From Glutamicibacter sp. JL.03c (GTDB taxonomy: Bacteria; Actinomycetota; Actinomycetes; Actinomycetales; Micrococcaceae): a stretch of 64,000 bases of DNA. Each line of letters begins with the position of its first letter. Position 1 is the first letter of the stretch. Shown one piece after another: positions 1 to 7,386 of this stretch. A model generated the notes under the pieces. The model saw only the letters and a list, made by a program, of their open reading frames with translations. It made no database searches and had not been told where the DNA came from. The position numbers and the translations under genes were made by a program. The stretch spans positions 3,522,857 to 3,586,856 of the forward strand of contig NZ_CP107575.1 of the NCBI RefSeq assembly GCF_025854375.1, read 5' to 3'.

Positions 1-2
1 CC

Positions 3-665
3 ACCGCCATGATCTGCGCGCTACTGACCTCTCTGGTCTATTCCTCACAAAGCTTGACCTCCGGAGTGGTGGAAGAGAAGTCCTCCCGAGTTGTTGAAAT
101 CCTGCTCACCAAGATCGGAATCGGGCCGCTACTTGCCGGCAAGTTACTGGGTATCGGACTGGTCACGCTGGCTCAACTATTAGTGATCGGCGGTGCCGGA
201 GTACTCGGGTTCACGGTGATGGGCGGGTTCTCTCTTATTGATATCCAGGTGGGCCCATCATTGATGTGGTTCATGGTGTGGTTCTTGCTCGGCTATGCAG
301 TCTTCGCGCTGCTCAACACTGCTTTGGCAGCCACTGTGGCCCGGCAGGAGGACCTGGCTTCGGCAGTCATGCCGCTGTCGGTATTGCAAATGGTCCTTTT
401 GGTTATCTCGCTGTACGTCTTACCAACTCACCTTGATAACGCCTGGCTCCATGCTCTGTCCTTTGTCCCGCTATTTTCCTCTTATCTGATGCCTATTCGA
501 TTCGGTCTTGACGGTATTGAAATGTGGCAAATGATTGCGGCCGCCGGCCTCAGTTTGATGGCAATCCCTGTCCTGTTTTGGGTTGCAACCCTTCTTTATC
601 GCAACAATGCTTTGCGCACCGGGTCCCGAGTCTCCCTGCGTACTTCCCTGAGCGCGGCCGACTAA
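3..665 (+). CDS. ABC-2 type transporter permease, C-terminal part (cut by window edge)
   Basis: This is the C-terminal part of an integral membrane protein of the ABC-2 permease type (NatB/YhaP-like). The reading frame is open to the left edge, so the true start lies outside the window; the first internal Met is at base 9. The visible part opens with a hydrophobic stretch, then a segment rich in E, K and S (VVEEKSSRVVEILLTK) that is typical of the cytoplasmic loop after a helix in ABC2_membrane_3 proteins, then about five further membrane helices. Its ATPase partner is probably upstream. It directly precedes the RiPP genes, so export of the mature peptide or self-protection is the likely role; this is inferred from position only. 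Confidence 0.75.
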   Translation, partial: TAMICALLTSLVYSSQSLTSGVVEEKSSRVVEILLTKIGIGPLLAGKLLGIGLVTLAQLLVIGGAGVLGFTVMGGFSLIDIQVGPSLMWFMVWFLLGYAVFALLNTALAATVARQEDLASAVMPLSVLQMVLLVISLYVLPTHLDNAWLHALSFVPLFSSYLMPIRFGLDGIEMWQMIAAAGLSLMAIPVLFWVATLLYRNNALRTGSRVSLRTSLSAAD

Positions 666-715
666 TACTAATTCCGTAAACCTGATCACTACACGTCTTT
701 GAAAGGGCAAAAACA

Positions 716-844
716 ATGCCTGAAATCAACACCGCGCAAAATAGCCCATCCAAATCCCCGAAGCTGAAGAAGCACCTTCGAAATCTCGCTCTGCTCCTCA
801 TGGGCATCGCCGTGGCTTACGCCATCACTACCTTCCTGGCCTAG
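716..844 (+). CDS. Small single-helix membrane peptide, 42 aa
   Basis: A short ORF of 42 codons sits between the permease and the kinase-like gene, 51 bases after the permease stop, with a purine-rich GAAAGGG ribosome site ending about 8 bases before the ATG. The first 20 residues are polar and basic (PSKSPKLKKH). The rest is one hydrophobic helix (residues about 23-41) ending in Leu-Ala. It resembles no family I know. In a bacteriocin cluster such a peptide could be an immunity peptide or a transporter accessory, but nothing in the sequence proves this. The tight packing with its neighbours and its own ribosome site support it as a real gene. Confidence 0.55.
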   Translation: MPEINTAQNSPSKSPKLKKHLRNLALLLMGIAVAYAITTFLA

Positions 845-881
845 CCACTGTCCAAACCTCATAGCCTGAAAGCGCATCGCC

Positions 882-1979
882 ATGACCGTCATTCTTAATC
901 CCTCACCTCCAGCGTCCCAAGCTGGCACCACGGCAGCGCAGCAGGCCCAACCTCTACTAGATGGTCTTGGCCGGGCACAGATCCGCACAGTTTCACCGAC
1001 ACAATTTGCTGGACGCAATGGCAGCTGGATCATGGAACTAACAGACGGGAGTCGGATCTTCGTCAAGAAGTTCAATACGTCTGCGACATCACCGCAGGCA
1101 TTTGCCCGATCAATGAACTTTTCAACCTTTGCTAGAAACTATCCACAGCATGCGCCTAGCACCCCCAAGTTGTTAGCAGGGGATGAATCAACTGGCCTGT
1201 TGCTGTTCGACTACTGTTCGGGAACCAGTCTGGCTCATCTGATCGTCCAAGATGCTTTGCCCGTGAGTTTCGCGGCAGATTCCGGCAGGTTACTGGCGCG
1301 ATTACATTCAGGCCCTACTGACGGATTGGAACCAGCGGGTAGCACGCTACCGGTGCAGATGTTGCGCTTCGGTGTCACACGTACCAGGTACTTGGATTTC
1401 ACGTTGGCAGAGCTCAGCCTGTACCCAACGTTGCAACAGGACGGCGAACTTCTTCAAGCACTCGAAGCCCTACATGATGCTGAGGAGACGAACCGCAAAT
1501 CACCAATTCACGGTGATTTGCGGTGGGACCAATTTCATCTGAACGATTCGCAGCTGAATCTGTTGGATTGGGAAGACTTCTGCCTGGGAGACCCTGCACG
1601 AGACATTGGAACACTGGCCGGGGAATGGATTTACCGCGCGGTGCTCGACACGGTCACATCTCGTGGCGGAGCCGATTCCCCACCCGAATATTTTGATGAA
1701 AACAGTGCGACAACGCTGATATCTCACCGGCTAGCTGCAGTAGTTCCGCAGCTACAAGAGCTGTGGCACCACTATCGGCTTAATTCCAGCACCGATGACA
1801 CGCAACTGGCATTGCGCGTCACAGCACGGTTGGGGTGGCATTTAGTGGATCGTTCAATGGCTAGGGCAGCCATGGTTTCCAGGCTCCCCGGCATTGAACG
1901 GGCAGCGGCCGGCATCGGCCGTAGAGCCTTGCTGGACCCCGCACGATATAGCCACGCACTAGGTTTCGGAAAGGACTGA
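882..1979 (+). CDS. Phosphotransferase-fold (APH-like) RiPP kinase, LanK/TvaC type
   Basis: A 365-residue protein with the aminoglycoside-phosphotransferase fold. Visible motifs are a candidate ATP Lys (K62/K63 in IFVKKF), the catalytic loop HGD at 210-212, and a metal-binding Asp D229 in LLDWEDF. The Asn that usually follows the HGD by five residues is Gln (Q217). In class V lanthipeptide and thioamitide clusters, a kinase-like protein phosphorylates Ser/Thr of the precursor before a HopA1-like lyase removes the phosphate. The next gene here is exactly such a HopA1-like gene, starting 3 bases after this stop. Assignment as the precursor kinase therefore rests on both motif and context. It acts in the cytosol, probably in a complex with the genes at 1982 and 4325. 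Confidence 0.8.
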   Translation: MTVILNPSPPASQAGTTAAQQAQPLLDGLGRAQIRTVSPTQFAGRNGSWIMELTDGSRIFVKKFNTSATSPQAFARSMNFSTFARNYPQHAPSTPKLLAGDESTGLLLFDYCSGTSLAHLIVQDALPVSFAADSGRLLARLHSGPTDGLEPAGSTLPVQMLRFGVTRTRYLDFTLAELSLYPTLQQDGELLQALEALHDAEETNRKSPIHGDLRWDQFHLNDSQLNLLDWEDFCLGDPARDIGTLAGEWIYRAVLDTVTSRGGADSPPEYFDENSATTLISHRLAAVVPQLQELWHHYRLNSSTDDTQLALRVTARLGWHLVDRSMARAAMVSRLPGIERAAAGIGRRALLDPARYSHALGFGKD

Positions 1980-1981
1980 GA

Positions 1982-2932
1982 ATGAACGCCCTGCTTACGG
2001 CAACTGACACTGGTTTCACTGACATCCTGGCTACTATCTCAGAATCTATGCAGTTGGATCTGGCGAAAATGACGGCAAGTATCGATGAGCATCAATTCGG
2101 TGCGTCAAGTCCCGGAGAGCTCAAGAACGAACTGAGCGCCCAGATTTATAAGCATCTGCACATCCGCAATCCCCTTATAGATACCCAGCCTACAACCGGA
2201 GAACAAGATCTAGCTGCGCAGTTCATCCCCCTAGTGCCACACCGAAGTATCTGGCAGGTAGCGGACCGTGGATTTGAAAGTTCGGCTTCAGTAGATGGAG
2301 AATCCCACGTCATCGTGAAGCTCGGCGGTGTCAAGGTTCTATTACCTCAGTGCGACGTACGTAGGGACACTGCGGAAGAGACGTTGACCGTACGTCTACC
2401 CAGCTGGCGTGTTCGAACCACACCAGGATATTTGCTGGTTCTCGGTGAGCTTTCCCCAGGGCCTTCCACGGACACTGCAAGACTCTATTTTAGTTGTGAA
2501 ACCCCTGCTCAAGCCTTAGAACTCTTTCCCGCGTTACTTCGAGCGCTTGCAGCTTCGGGAAAGGGATACCACCTCAAAGCACTGTCATCCTCATTGGCTT
2601 ACCCCCGCAGCGACGCGATCGTTGCCTACGTACCGGCAGTGCACGCTATAAAAATCGCAGACATGCTCAGTCGGTCCATAACAGACCTGACGAGCACTCC
2701 GAATAGCCTTTCGATATTCACCCAGCCGCTTGGTAACGGAATCGCCCTGGCCGAAGAGAGTATCGATCAACGTCCGTCCCACCGGTCGCTAAGCTTTGGG
2801 CAACATCGCTCTCGGGTTCTAGCCGACGCACTTTTCCGTGAAGACCGCGAAAAGATCGGTTTACCTCAGGCGTGGAATTTAGAAGCGACCGCGGCCCGGA
2901 TCGACCCTAACCAGCCATCTGCCAACCTGTGA
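1982..2932 (+). CDS. HopA1-like lanthipeptide lyase, LanY/TvaD type
   Basis: A 316-residue protein starting 3 bases after the kinase stop, with AAGGA about 7 bases before the ATG. The C-terminal half resembles the HopA1 effector family as I remember it: a strand with RLYFSCE near residue 165, then a YHLKAL segment, then YPRSDAIVAYV. The Lys and Arg in these segments are the expected phosphate-binding residues of a phosphothreonine-lyase-like site. In class V lanthipeptides (LxmY) and thioamitides (TvaD), HopA1-like proteins eliminate phosphate from phospho-Ser/Thr to give dehydroamino acids. The N-terminal 120 residues match nothing I know. Partner of the kinase at 882. Confidence 0.75.
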   Translation: MNALLTATDTGFTDILATISESMQLDLAKMTASIDEHQFGASSPGELKNELSAQIYKHLHIRNPLIDTQPTTGEQDLAAQFIPLVPHRSIWQVADRGFESSASVDGESHVIVKLGGVKVLLPQCDVRRDTAEETLTVRLPSWRVRTTPGYLLVLGELSPGPSTDTARLYFSCETPAQALELFPALLRALAASGKGYHLKALSSSLAYPRSDAIVAYVPAVHAIKIADMLSRSITDLTSTPNSLSIFTQPLGNGIALAEESIDQRPSHRSLSFGQHRSRVLADALFREDREKIGLPQAWNLEATAARIDPNQPSANL

Positions 2933-2989
2933 ATTTTCCTCACTGGCCACACACCCATCACAAAAATGCCGTCTCGCCGGCCTATCACT

Positions 2990-2995
2990 AAGGAG
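2990..2995 (+). promoter_or_regulatory. Strong ribosome binding site of the first precursor gene
   Basis: AAGGAG lies 7 bases before the ATG of the first precursor peptide. The same AAGGAGCACCATC block precedes the second copy and a near copy (AAGGAGAACCATC) precedes the third. These are the strongest Shine-Dalgarno sites in the cluster, in keeping with high expression of the precursors compared with the modifying enzymes. Confidence 0.85.
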
Positions 2996-3002
2996 CACCA
3001 TC

Positions 3003-3158
3003 ATGAGCAACGCCACCGCACTAACCGACTTAGCCCAGGCGCACACGATCTATGCCGCACCAGACGAACTCGGCGCCGACGCGGCCGCAGAAGCCCCTGC
3101 AACCAGCCCACTGTGCATCGGCATCATCGTCGGCGCTACCCTCGGCACCGGCTGCTAA
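3003..3158 (+). CDS. Lanthipeptide-like precursor peptide A1
   Basis: A 51-residue peptide with a leader rich in Ala, Asp and Glu and a hydrophobic C-terminal core. A likely core is TSPLCIGIIVGATLGTGC (residues 34-51), after an Ala-rich EAPA junction; the cleavage site is a guess. The core has Thr1/Ser2 near Cys5 and ends in Cys18. Thr13 is five residues before the last Cys, the spacing of the AviMeCys ring in thioviridamide and cacaoidin (known cases recalled from memory). A LanD-like decarboxylase is encoded just downstream, which fits. The start is fixed by a strong AAGGAG site. It encodes exactly the same peptide as the next copy. Confidence 0.85.
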   Translation: MSNATALTDLAQAHTIYAAPDELGADAAAEAPATSPLCIGIIVGATLGTGC

Positions 3159-3204
3159 CCCACCCACAAGAATCAGTCCACCCAATCAATCAAGGAGCAC
3201 CATC

Positions 3205-3360
3205 ATGAGCAACGCCACCGCACTAACCGACTTAGCCCAGGCGCACACGATCTATGCCGCACCAGACGAACTCGGCGCCGACGCGGCCGCGGAAGCCCCT
3301 GCAACCAGCCCACTGTGCATCGGCATCATCGTCGGCGCTACCCTCGGCACCGGCTGCTAA
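3205..3360 (+). CDS. Lanthipeptide-like precursor peptide A2 (duplicate of A1)
   Basis: A 51-residue peptide identical to A1. The two genes differ by one silent base in an Ala codon triplet (GCAGAA versus GCGGAA). The repeat unit is 202 bases and includes the ribosome site, so this is a recent tandem duplication. Identical leader and core mean that the copy raises precursor dose rather than product diversity. Confidence 0.85.
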   Translation: MSNATALTDLAQAHTIYAAPDELGADAAAEAPATSPLCIGIIVGATLGTGC

Positions 3361-3425
3361 CCCACTGGGAACGCATTAACCAACCGTCAAACCAAGCACT
3401 ACCCAATCAATCAAGGAGAACCATC

Positions 3426-3599
3426 ATGAGCAACACCAACATCGTTGAGAACAACAGCGCACTGACCGACCTAGCCCAGGCGCACACCGCCTATGCTGCA
3501 CCGAGCGAACTCGGCGCCAACGCAGCCGCAGAAGCCCCCGCAACCAGCCCATTCTGCGCAGGCGTTCTGATCGGCGCAACCTTGACCGTGGGTTGCTAG
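3426..3599 (+). CDS. Lanthipeptide-like precursor peptide A3 (divergent copy)
   Basis: A 57-residue peptide. Its leader has a six-residue insert near the N-terminus (NIVENN region) and is then nearly the same as in A1/A2 (ALTDLAQAHT, ELGA, AAAEAPA). The likely core is TSPFCAGVLIGATLTVGC. Cys5, the final Cys18, Pro3, Gly7, Gly11, Thr13 and Gly17 are conserved with A1/A2. The hydrophobic positions between the cysteines vary conservatively, and Thr16 is replaced while a Thr appears at 15. Conservation of Thr13 and Cys18 but not Thr16 argues that Thr13 is the ring partner of the C-terminal Cys. Could form a two-component system with A1/A2, or be a second product. Confidence 0.85.
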   Translation: MSNTNIVENNSALTDLAQAHTAYAAPSELGANAAAEAPATSPFCAGVLIGATLTVGC

Positions 3600-3619
3600 C
3601 ACACACCTCTATCAATCAC

Positions 3620-3663
3620 TGCGGCGGAGTACTTGGCCGGCAACGGTCATTCGCTCCGCCGCA
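3620..3663 (+). terminator. Stem-loop between precursors and enzyme genes, probable attenuator
   Basis: TGCGGCGGAG (3620-3629) pairs perfectly with CTCCGCCGCA (3654-3663) across a 24-base loop that itself contains a GGCCGGC element. It lies 20 bases after the last precursor stop and 29 bases before the decarboxylase start. There is no T-tract, so it is more likely a partial terminator or an RNA-stabilising hairpin than a full stop, as often found after RiPP precursor genes. Confidence 0.65.
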
Positions 3664-3692
3664 ACATTCCACAGCTACCCCAGAGGAACACC

Positions 3693-4325
3693 ATGACCAC
3701 AGCGCACAGCACCATGCCAGCTCAGGCACTGGATCTTTCGTTGGACGGCTTCGGCTATCGTAAAGTTGCGCTGGTTCTGACAGGTTCTGCTGCGACCCAA
3801 GTCATGCCATTCTGGCTCGATTGGATTCTGGCCGCAGCTCCCCACACGCAGTTCAGAATCATCATGCGAGACTCCGCGAGCCGCTTCATCACTCGACACA
3901 GCTTGGAAACGCGTTTGCGTGCTCGTGTACATTCCGATCATTGGGAAGACGAGGTGATCGCCGAACATGTGGAGCTAGCCGAATGGGCAGATCTCATACT
4001 GATCTATCCCGCAACCTTGGACTATGCATCGCGGCTCGCCAGCGGAATTACCGATTCCCCCTCATTACTCGCTGCGCTCAGTACAAGTGCACCGGTATGC
4101 ATCGCTCCCGCGCTACCACCCCGCGCGCTGTCCAATCCACTGGTAACCAATATCTTGGATGTTTTGCGCGCCCCAAAGAACTTCGTGGTCATCGATCCGG
4201 TGCCTGGACCCAGCGAATCTAGTGATATCGCTCAAGCGTGGGTACCGCCACCTTTCCCAGCAGTGCTGCGTCGTCTCGAAACGTTACGAATTGCTGGAAC
4301 TATCGGCTCGACAACGGATCGCTAA
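3693..4325 (+). CDS. LanD/EpiD-like flavoprotein cysteine decarboxylase
   Basis: A 210-residue protein of the homo-oligomeric flavin-containing Cys decarboxylase type. Visible are the FMN-binding N-terminal strand (VALVLTGSAA, 25-34), the active-site His H92 in EHVELAEWADL, and PAT at 106-108, which replaces the PASANT motif of EpiD. The Met-containing substrate clamp (PAMN..MW) is not conserved; that stretch reads APALPPRALSNPL. Such substitutions are usual in thioamitide and class V relatives. It would oxidatively decarboxylate the C-terminal Cys of the precursors to an enethiol for AviMeCys formation. The ATG at 3693 is chosen for its AGAGGAAC ribosome site; an upstream TTG at 3633 falls inside the stem-loop. 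Its stop overlaps the next ATG by one base. Confidence 0.85.
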   Translation: MTTAHSTMPAQALDLSLDGFGYRKVALVLTGSAATQVMPFWLDWILAAAPHTQFRIIMRDSASRFITRHSLETRLRARVHSDHWEDEVIAEHVELAEWADLILIYPATLDYASRLASGITDSPSLLAALSTSAPVCIAPALPPRALSNPLVTNILDVLRAPKNFVVIDPVPGPSESSDIAQAWVPPPFPAVLRRLETLRIAGTIGSTTDR

Positions 4326-5200
4326 TGACGACTGTTAACTTCACTCCGGACGCAGGCTTCAGGGTACAAACAGGGTTGTTGGCCACCGAAGTAACGAGTC
4401 ATGACGGCGTATATACGTGGCAACATCGCCTGGGCGCACACGCCCCGGTCGGTTTTTCCACCCTTGCGCCATCTGGGCAAACGAAAGAAACTCGCGATTC
4501 AGAATTGGTCATTTGGGGACAAGGCGACAACATGGATCGCAGTTACCGAACCCACGCCGGTTCATCCCTCGCGATTCATCTTTTGGATCCCCAACCGGTC
4601 AAGTTGCGAGCTATCGGGAAGCTCTGGGGCGCTGCGCTTAACGAGGTACACAATGTTCGTCCTGCTTCCAAAGTAACTTTCACCAAGCCTCGCACCTTGC
4701 AACGCGCTGCCGCATGGCTCGACGGCTCCTGGAAACCAGCTCGTACCGTTCTTGCCTCCGCCGGACTGAGCCGCCTAGTTGATTGGGCTATTCGAATGGG
4801 CGAAGGCCCTCATCGTGTACTTGTACACGGTTGCCCCGGAATGGCCCACTGGGTCATGACTTCCGATGCACGAGCGGGAAGCCTACTAACCGGCGAAGAT
4901 ACTGGCGTCGCGAACCCAATCTACGATTTCGGCTGGGTTCTGGGCGAAATTACAGAGCTAAGGGCATTTCATCCTTTGTTGGGCCCAGGGTTGAACCAGC
5001 TAGAGGAAGGTCTCCTCGACTGTTTTCCCGAAGTATCCAACCTGACTGATCTGAACTTGGCTCGTGCGTTCCGACTGGTTCACCACGCCTTTGATTGGCA
5101 CCACTATGCCGGTGCATCAATTGAACAGGCCGCATTGCTTTTGCGATTAGCAACGAATTACATATCCAACCCGGTAGCAACTGATCAGGAAATCTCATGA
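4325..5200 (+). CDS. Degenerate kinase-fold protein, candidate LanX/TvaE-type cyclisation partner
   Basis: A 291-residue protein starting within the TAATG overlap with the decarboxylase. The C-terminal half reads like a phosphotransferase: VLVHGCPGMAHWV at about 165-177, then LLTGED (187-192), then PIYDFGWVLGEL-like at 198-208. The catalytic Asp of HGD is Cys170 and the usual metal-binding Asn is His175, while D192 and D201 remain. This is what a pseudokinase would look like. Thioamitide clusters carry a second phosphotransferase-like gene next to the decarboxylase (TvaE), and class V clusters have a third essential protein, LanX; equivalence here is inferred from position. Likely role: binding precursor and helping dehydration or ring closure. 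Confidence 0.6.
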   Translation: MTTVNFTPDAGFRVQTGLLATEVTSHDGVYTWQHRLGAHAPVGFSTLAPSGQTKETRDSELVIWGQGDNMDRSYRTHAGSSLAIHLLDPQPVKLRAIGKLWGAALNEVHNVRPASKVTFTKPRTLQRAAAWLDGSWKPARTVLASAGLSRLVDWAIRMGEGPHRVLVHGCPGMAHWVMTSDARAGSLLTGEDTGVANPIYDFGWVLGEITELRAFHPLLGPGLNQLEEGLLDCFPEVSNLTDLNLARAFRLVHHAFDWHHYAGASIEQAALLLRLATNYISNPVATDQEIS

Positions 5201-6450
5201 ACTCGACCCCCTTGGAGGCAGCCCAAATGCGCAGCATGACACTTGATCAGGGTGCCCGCGCAGTCGCCATTCAAAACCCAGCAGCGCGAAACAGTACATT
5301 CGTTCTTGCCATTTCTTCAGGGATGCGGCACGAACAACCGGGTGAAGAAGGGATGCTTCACTTACTCGAGCATCTGATTTACCAAGATAGTGCGGCAATC
5401 ACCTCAAGCGAGCGTGAAGCTGAACTTAACAGCGTTGGTGGTGTCTTGGGCGGACACACTCACATGGACTACACCGAGTTTTATGAAACGGCATTACCTT
5501 CTGATCTGTCTGGCATGGCGGCCCGAGTGATTGAACAGGTATTTCATCCAGCATTCAAACCTGAGCAGATTAATGAACAGATCCACGCTGTATGCACCGA
5601 ACGTTCCCGGCGTTTGGCTCCCGCACCTGGTGAGGTGTTGCCGTTCCCGCACCTGACTTGCCAATATTGGGAAGACCACGCGCATGGCCACGATGGTACC
5701 GGCGACAAGAGCTTATTTTCTAGAGTTTCTGTCGAGCGTCTGCAAGATTTGCATGCAAAGCACTACCGCCCTGAACACGCTGTTTTGGTGGCTTTCGGGC
5801 CACAAGAACCGTCCGAAATGTTGGAGATCCTCGCGGAAGAAATGGGTTCAGTCTCGATTGCGAAATCCACACCAAAAGCTACGGCATCGCACCCCTTGGA
5901 GGCCCGTCAAAACTCGGCGAAAAACCAAATAGTTCATGACCCTGGCTTACCAGGTAGACGACTGCTCGCCGCTACCAGCGCTGCGGACGCACGGACGATT
6001 AACGAAGCGTTCCTTGGTGATTTGATTGCCGCTTCTCTGCTTTCAATGCAAACCGGATTGGATTCCAGCGTTGGAATCTTCGGTCCAGCCGACCTAACCG
6101 AAAACGACTTATTCATCCTCGTAGATGACACGGGACTCGATCTGGAGCCAATGCTCAGGCTACGAGCATTGGCCTCGGTTGATGACACAATTTTGCTATC
6201 TGCCGCGAAAAGGGCACTGTTTACCGTTGAAAAATCCGTGCATGATGATGAACGGCTGGCACGAACTACCGCTCGCGACATGCTTCTTCGAGGATCGCCT
6301 AGCTTTGCCCATGAACTGGTGAGCCGGTTAAGGCTTCTTTCGGAGCAGACAACAAGATTTCGCAAACTACTACTAGGTTCAACGCAGCGTCTAGCTACTC
6401 AACCGTGGCATACCCTCGATGTGACCCCAACCCTCCAGGAGAATGCATGA
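5197..6450 (+). CDS. M16-family zinc metallopeptidase, active subunit
   Basis: A 417-residue pitrilysin-like (M16) peptidase. The inverted zinc motif HLLEH is at residues 55-59 and the third zinc ligand Glu is E135 (CTERSRR), 76 residues after the second His, which is the family spacing. It starts in the ATGA overlap with the previous gene (4 bases). The length is that of an M16B half-size subunit, which works with a second subunit, and the next gene encodes one. The likely role is removal of the precursor leader; the context is a RiPP cluster with no other protease in view. Confidence 0.85.
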   Translation: MNSTPLEAAQMRSMTLDQGARAVAIQNPAARNSTFVLAISSGMRHEQPGEEGMLHLLEHLIYQDSAAITSSEREAELNSVGGVLGGHTHMDYTEFYETALPSDLSGMAARVIEQVFHPAFKPEQINEQIHAVCTERSRRLAPAPGEVLPFPHLTCQYWEDHAHGHDGTGDKSLFSRVSVERLQDLHAKHYRPEHAVLVAFGPQEPSEMLEILAEEMGSVSIAKSTPKATASHPLEARQNSAKNQIVHDPGLPGRRLLAATSAADARTINEAFLGDLIAASLLSMQTGLDSSVGIFGPADLTENDLFILVDDTGLDLEPMLRLRALASVDDTILLSAAKRALFTVEKSVHDDERLARTTARDMLLRGSPSFAHELVSRLRLLSEQTTRFRKLLLGSTQRLATQPWHTLDVTPTLQENA

Positions 6451-7364
6451 GAAGCCTGGCCAAGAGAGTACTAACAATTTCCGATGACCGTTCCAGTTTC
6501 CCGGTGCTCTCGCTAGCGTGGCGCACTGACCCGCAACATGAACAGGAAACTCGACGATTGTTGACTCAGAGTTTCGGCCATACTGACCGGTCGGTTCCGG
6601 TTTGGCACCAGTTCTCGGGCGACAACGGGTCAGTAATTCTGACGGTTGCCGCTGAACAGCCGCAACTGGAGCGGTGGTTGCGGTCCATGGCTCACGAATC
6701 CTCGCGTCTCGATTCCACGTTGGTCTCCGGACCGACGATCGCTTTGGTCGGAACCTTCGCTGATGCCAAAAATTTCCTTGCCACTGCTACCGACCTGTTC
6801 CCGAGAAATGACTCAGAAACTGCAGTGCTACCGAGCCGAATGCAGCAAAACATGGTCCAGGGCTATCAGCAGACACTGATTACCGGCCAAGACCCAAGCC
6901 AGAAGGCCGGAGAGGCAGCCTGCTTCTTGGCACTGTGCCTATTATCGGGAGGGTCTTCGGCAATGCTACCCCGCACGGTATCGAGCCTTGGGAACGGGGC
7001 TACGGTCCAAATTTCCCGGGGTCTTGTGCAACGCCGGGCTGCCATCACTTGGCAAGGAATTTGCCGAGGGAGCGGCGGATTGCAGGTTTTCGAAATGCTC
7101 GCCCAAGCCCTGCCCGCGCAACTCAAAGCCATGAATGACGCCGAGGTGCAACAACTCAAGCACTTCGCGCTGGCAAACCTTAGTCGTGCATGGCGCTCAC
7201 CGATAGAACTGGCGCAAACCGCGAATCAGTACCAGATCATGGACTGGGGACAGTCATTGATCTCTAGCCCGCAACCAGAACTTGATCGAGTAACGCGCGA
7301 AGACTTGGATCACGCAATGGATCAATTACTACGCCCTGTGTTGGAAGTTCTCGGCCGAAGCTAA
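6447..7364 (+). CDS. M16-like non-catalytic partner subunit
   Basis: A 305-residue protein related to the M16 fold. It lacks HxxEH, as expected for the inactive subunit of an M16B heterodimer. The segment QGYQQTLITGQDPSQKAGEAACFLALCLLSGGSSAMLPRTV is the helix-loop region that M16 C-domains show (a Gly-Gly-Ser-Ser turn before LPR). The start is ATG 6447 with AGGAGA five bases upstream and a 4-base overlap with the active subunit. It is somewhat shorter than usual M16 subunits (about 400 aa), so the N-terminal domain may be reduced. Last gene of the RiPP operon. Confidence 0.7.
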   Translation: MRSLAKRVLTISDDRSSFPVLSLAWRTDPQHEQETRRLLTQSFGHTDRSVPVWHQFSGDNGSVILTVAAEQPQLERWLRSMAHESSRLDSTLVSGPTIALVGTFADAKNFLATATDLFPRNDSETAVLPSRMQQNMVQGYQQTLITGQDPSQKAGEAACFLALCLLSGGSSAMLPRTVSSLGNGATVQISRGLVQRRAAITWQGICRGSGGLQVFEMLAQALPAQLKAMNDAEVQQLKHFALANLSRAWRSPIELAQTANQYQIMDWGQSLISSPQPELDRVTREDLDHAMDQLLRPVLEVLGRS

Positions 7365-7386
7365 GTGGAAGTATTACACGCGCTAG

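Larger units (their letters stand above)
3003..3360 (+). repeat. 202-bp direct tandem duplication of precursor gene
   Basis: Bases from about 2990 to 3158 recur from about 3192 to 3360 with one difference inside the coding part. The intervening spacer differs before the ribosome site. The period is 202 bases (ATG 3003 to ATG 3205). The third precursor at 3426 is a diverged older copy. Confidence 0.9.

Noticed and set aside
3003..3599. The precursor repeats as a mobile element or CRISPR-like array
   Set aside because: They are three coding copies with their own ribosome sites and matching frames; no transposase or inverted ends are seen.
3633..3692. TTG at 3633 as the start of the decarboxylase
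   Set aside because: It lies within the stem-loop and adds a poorly fitting N-terminus; ATG 3693 has a clear ribosome site and gives the usual length.
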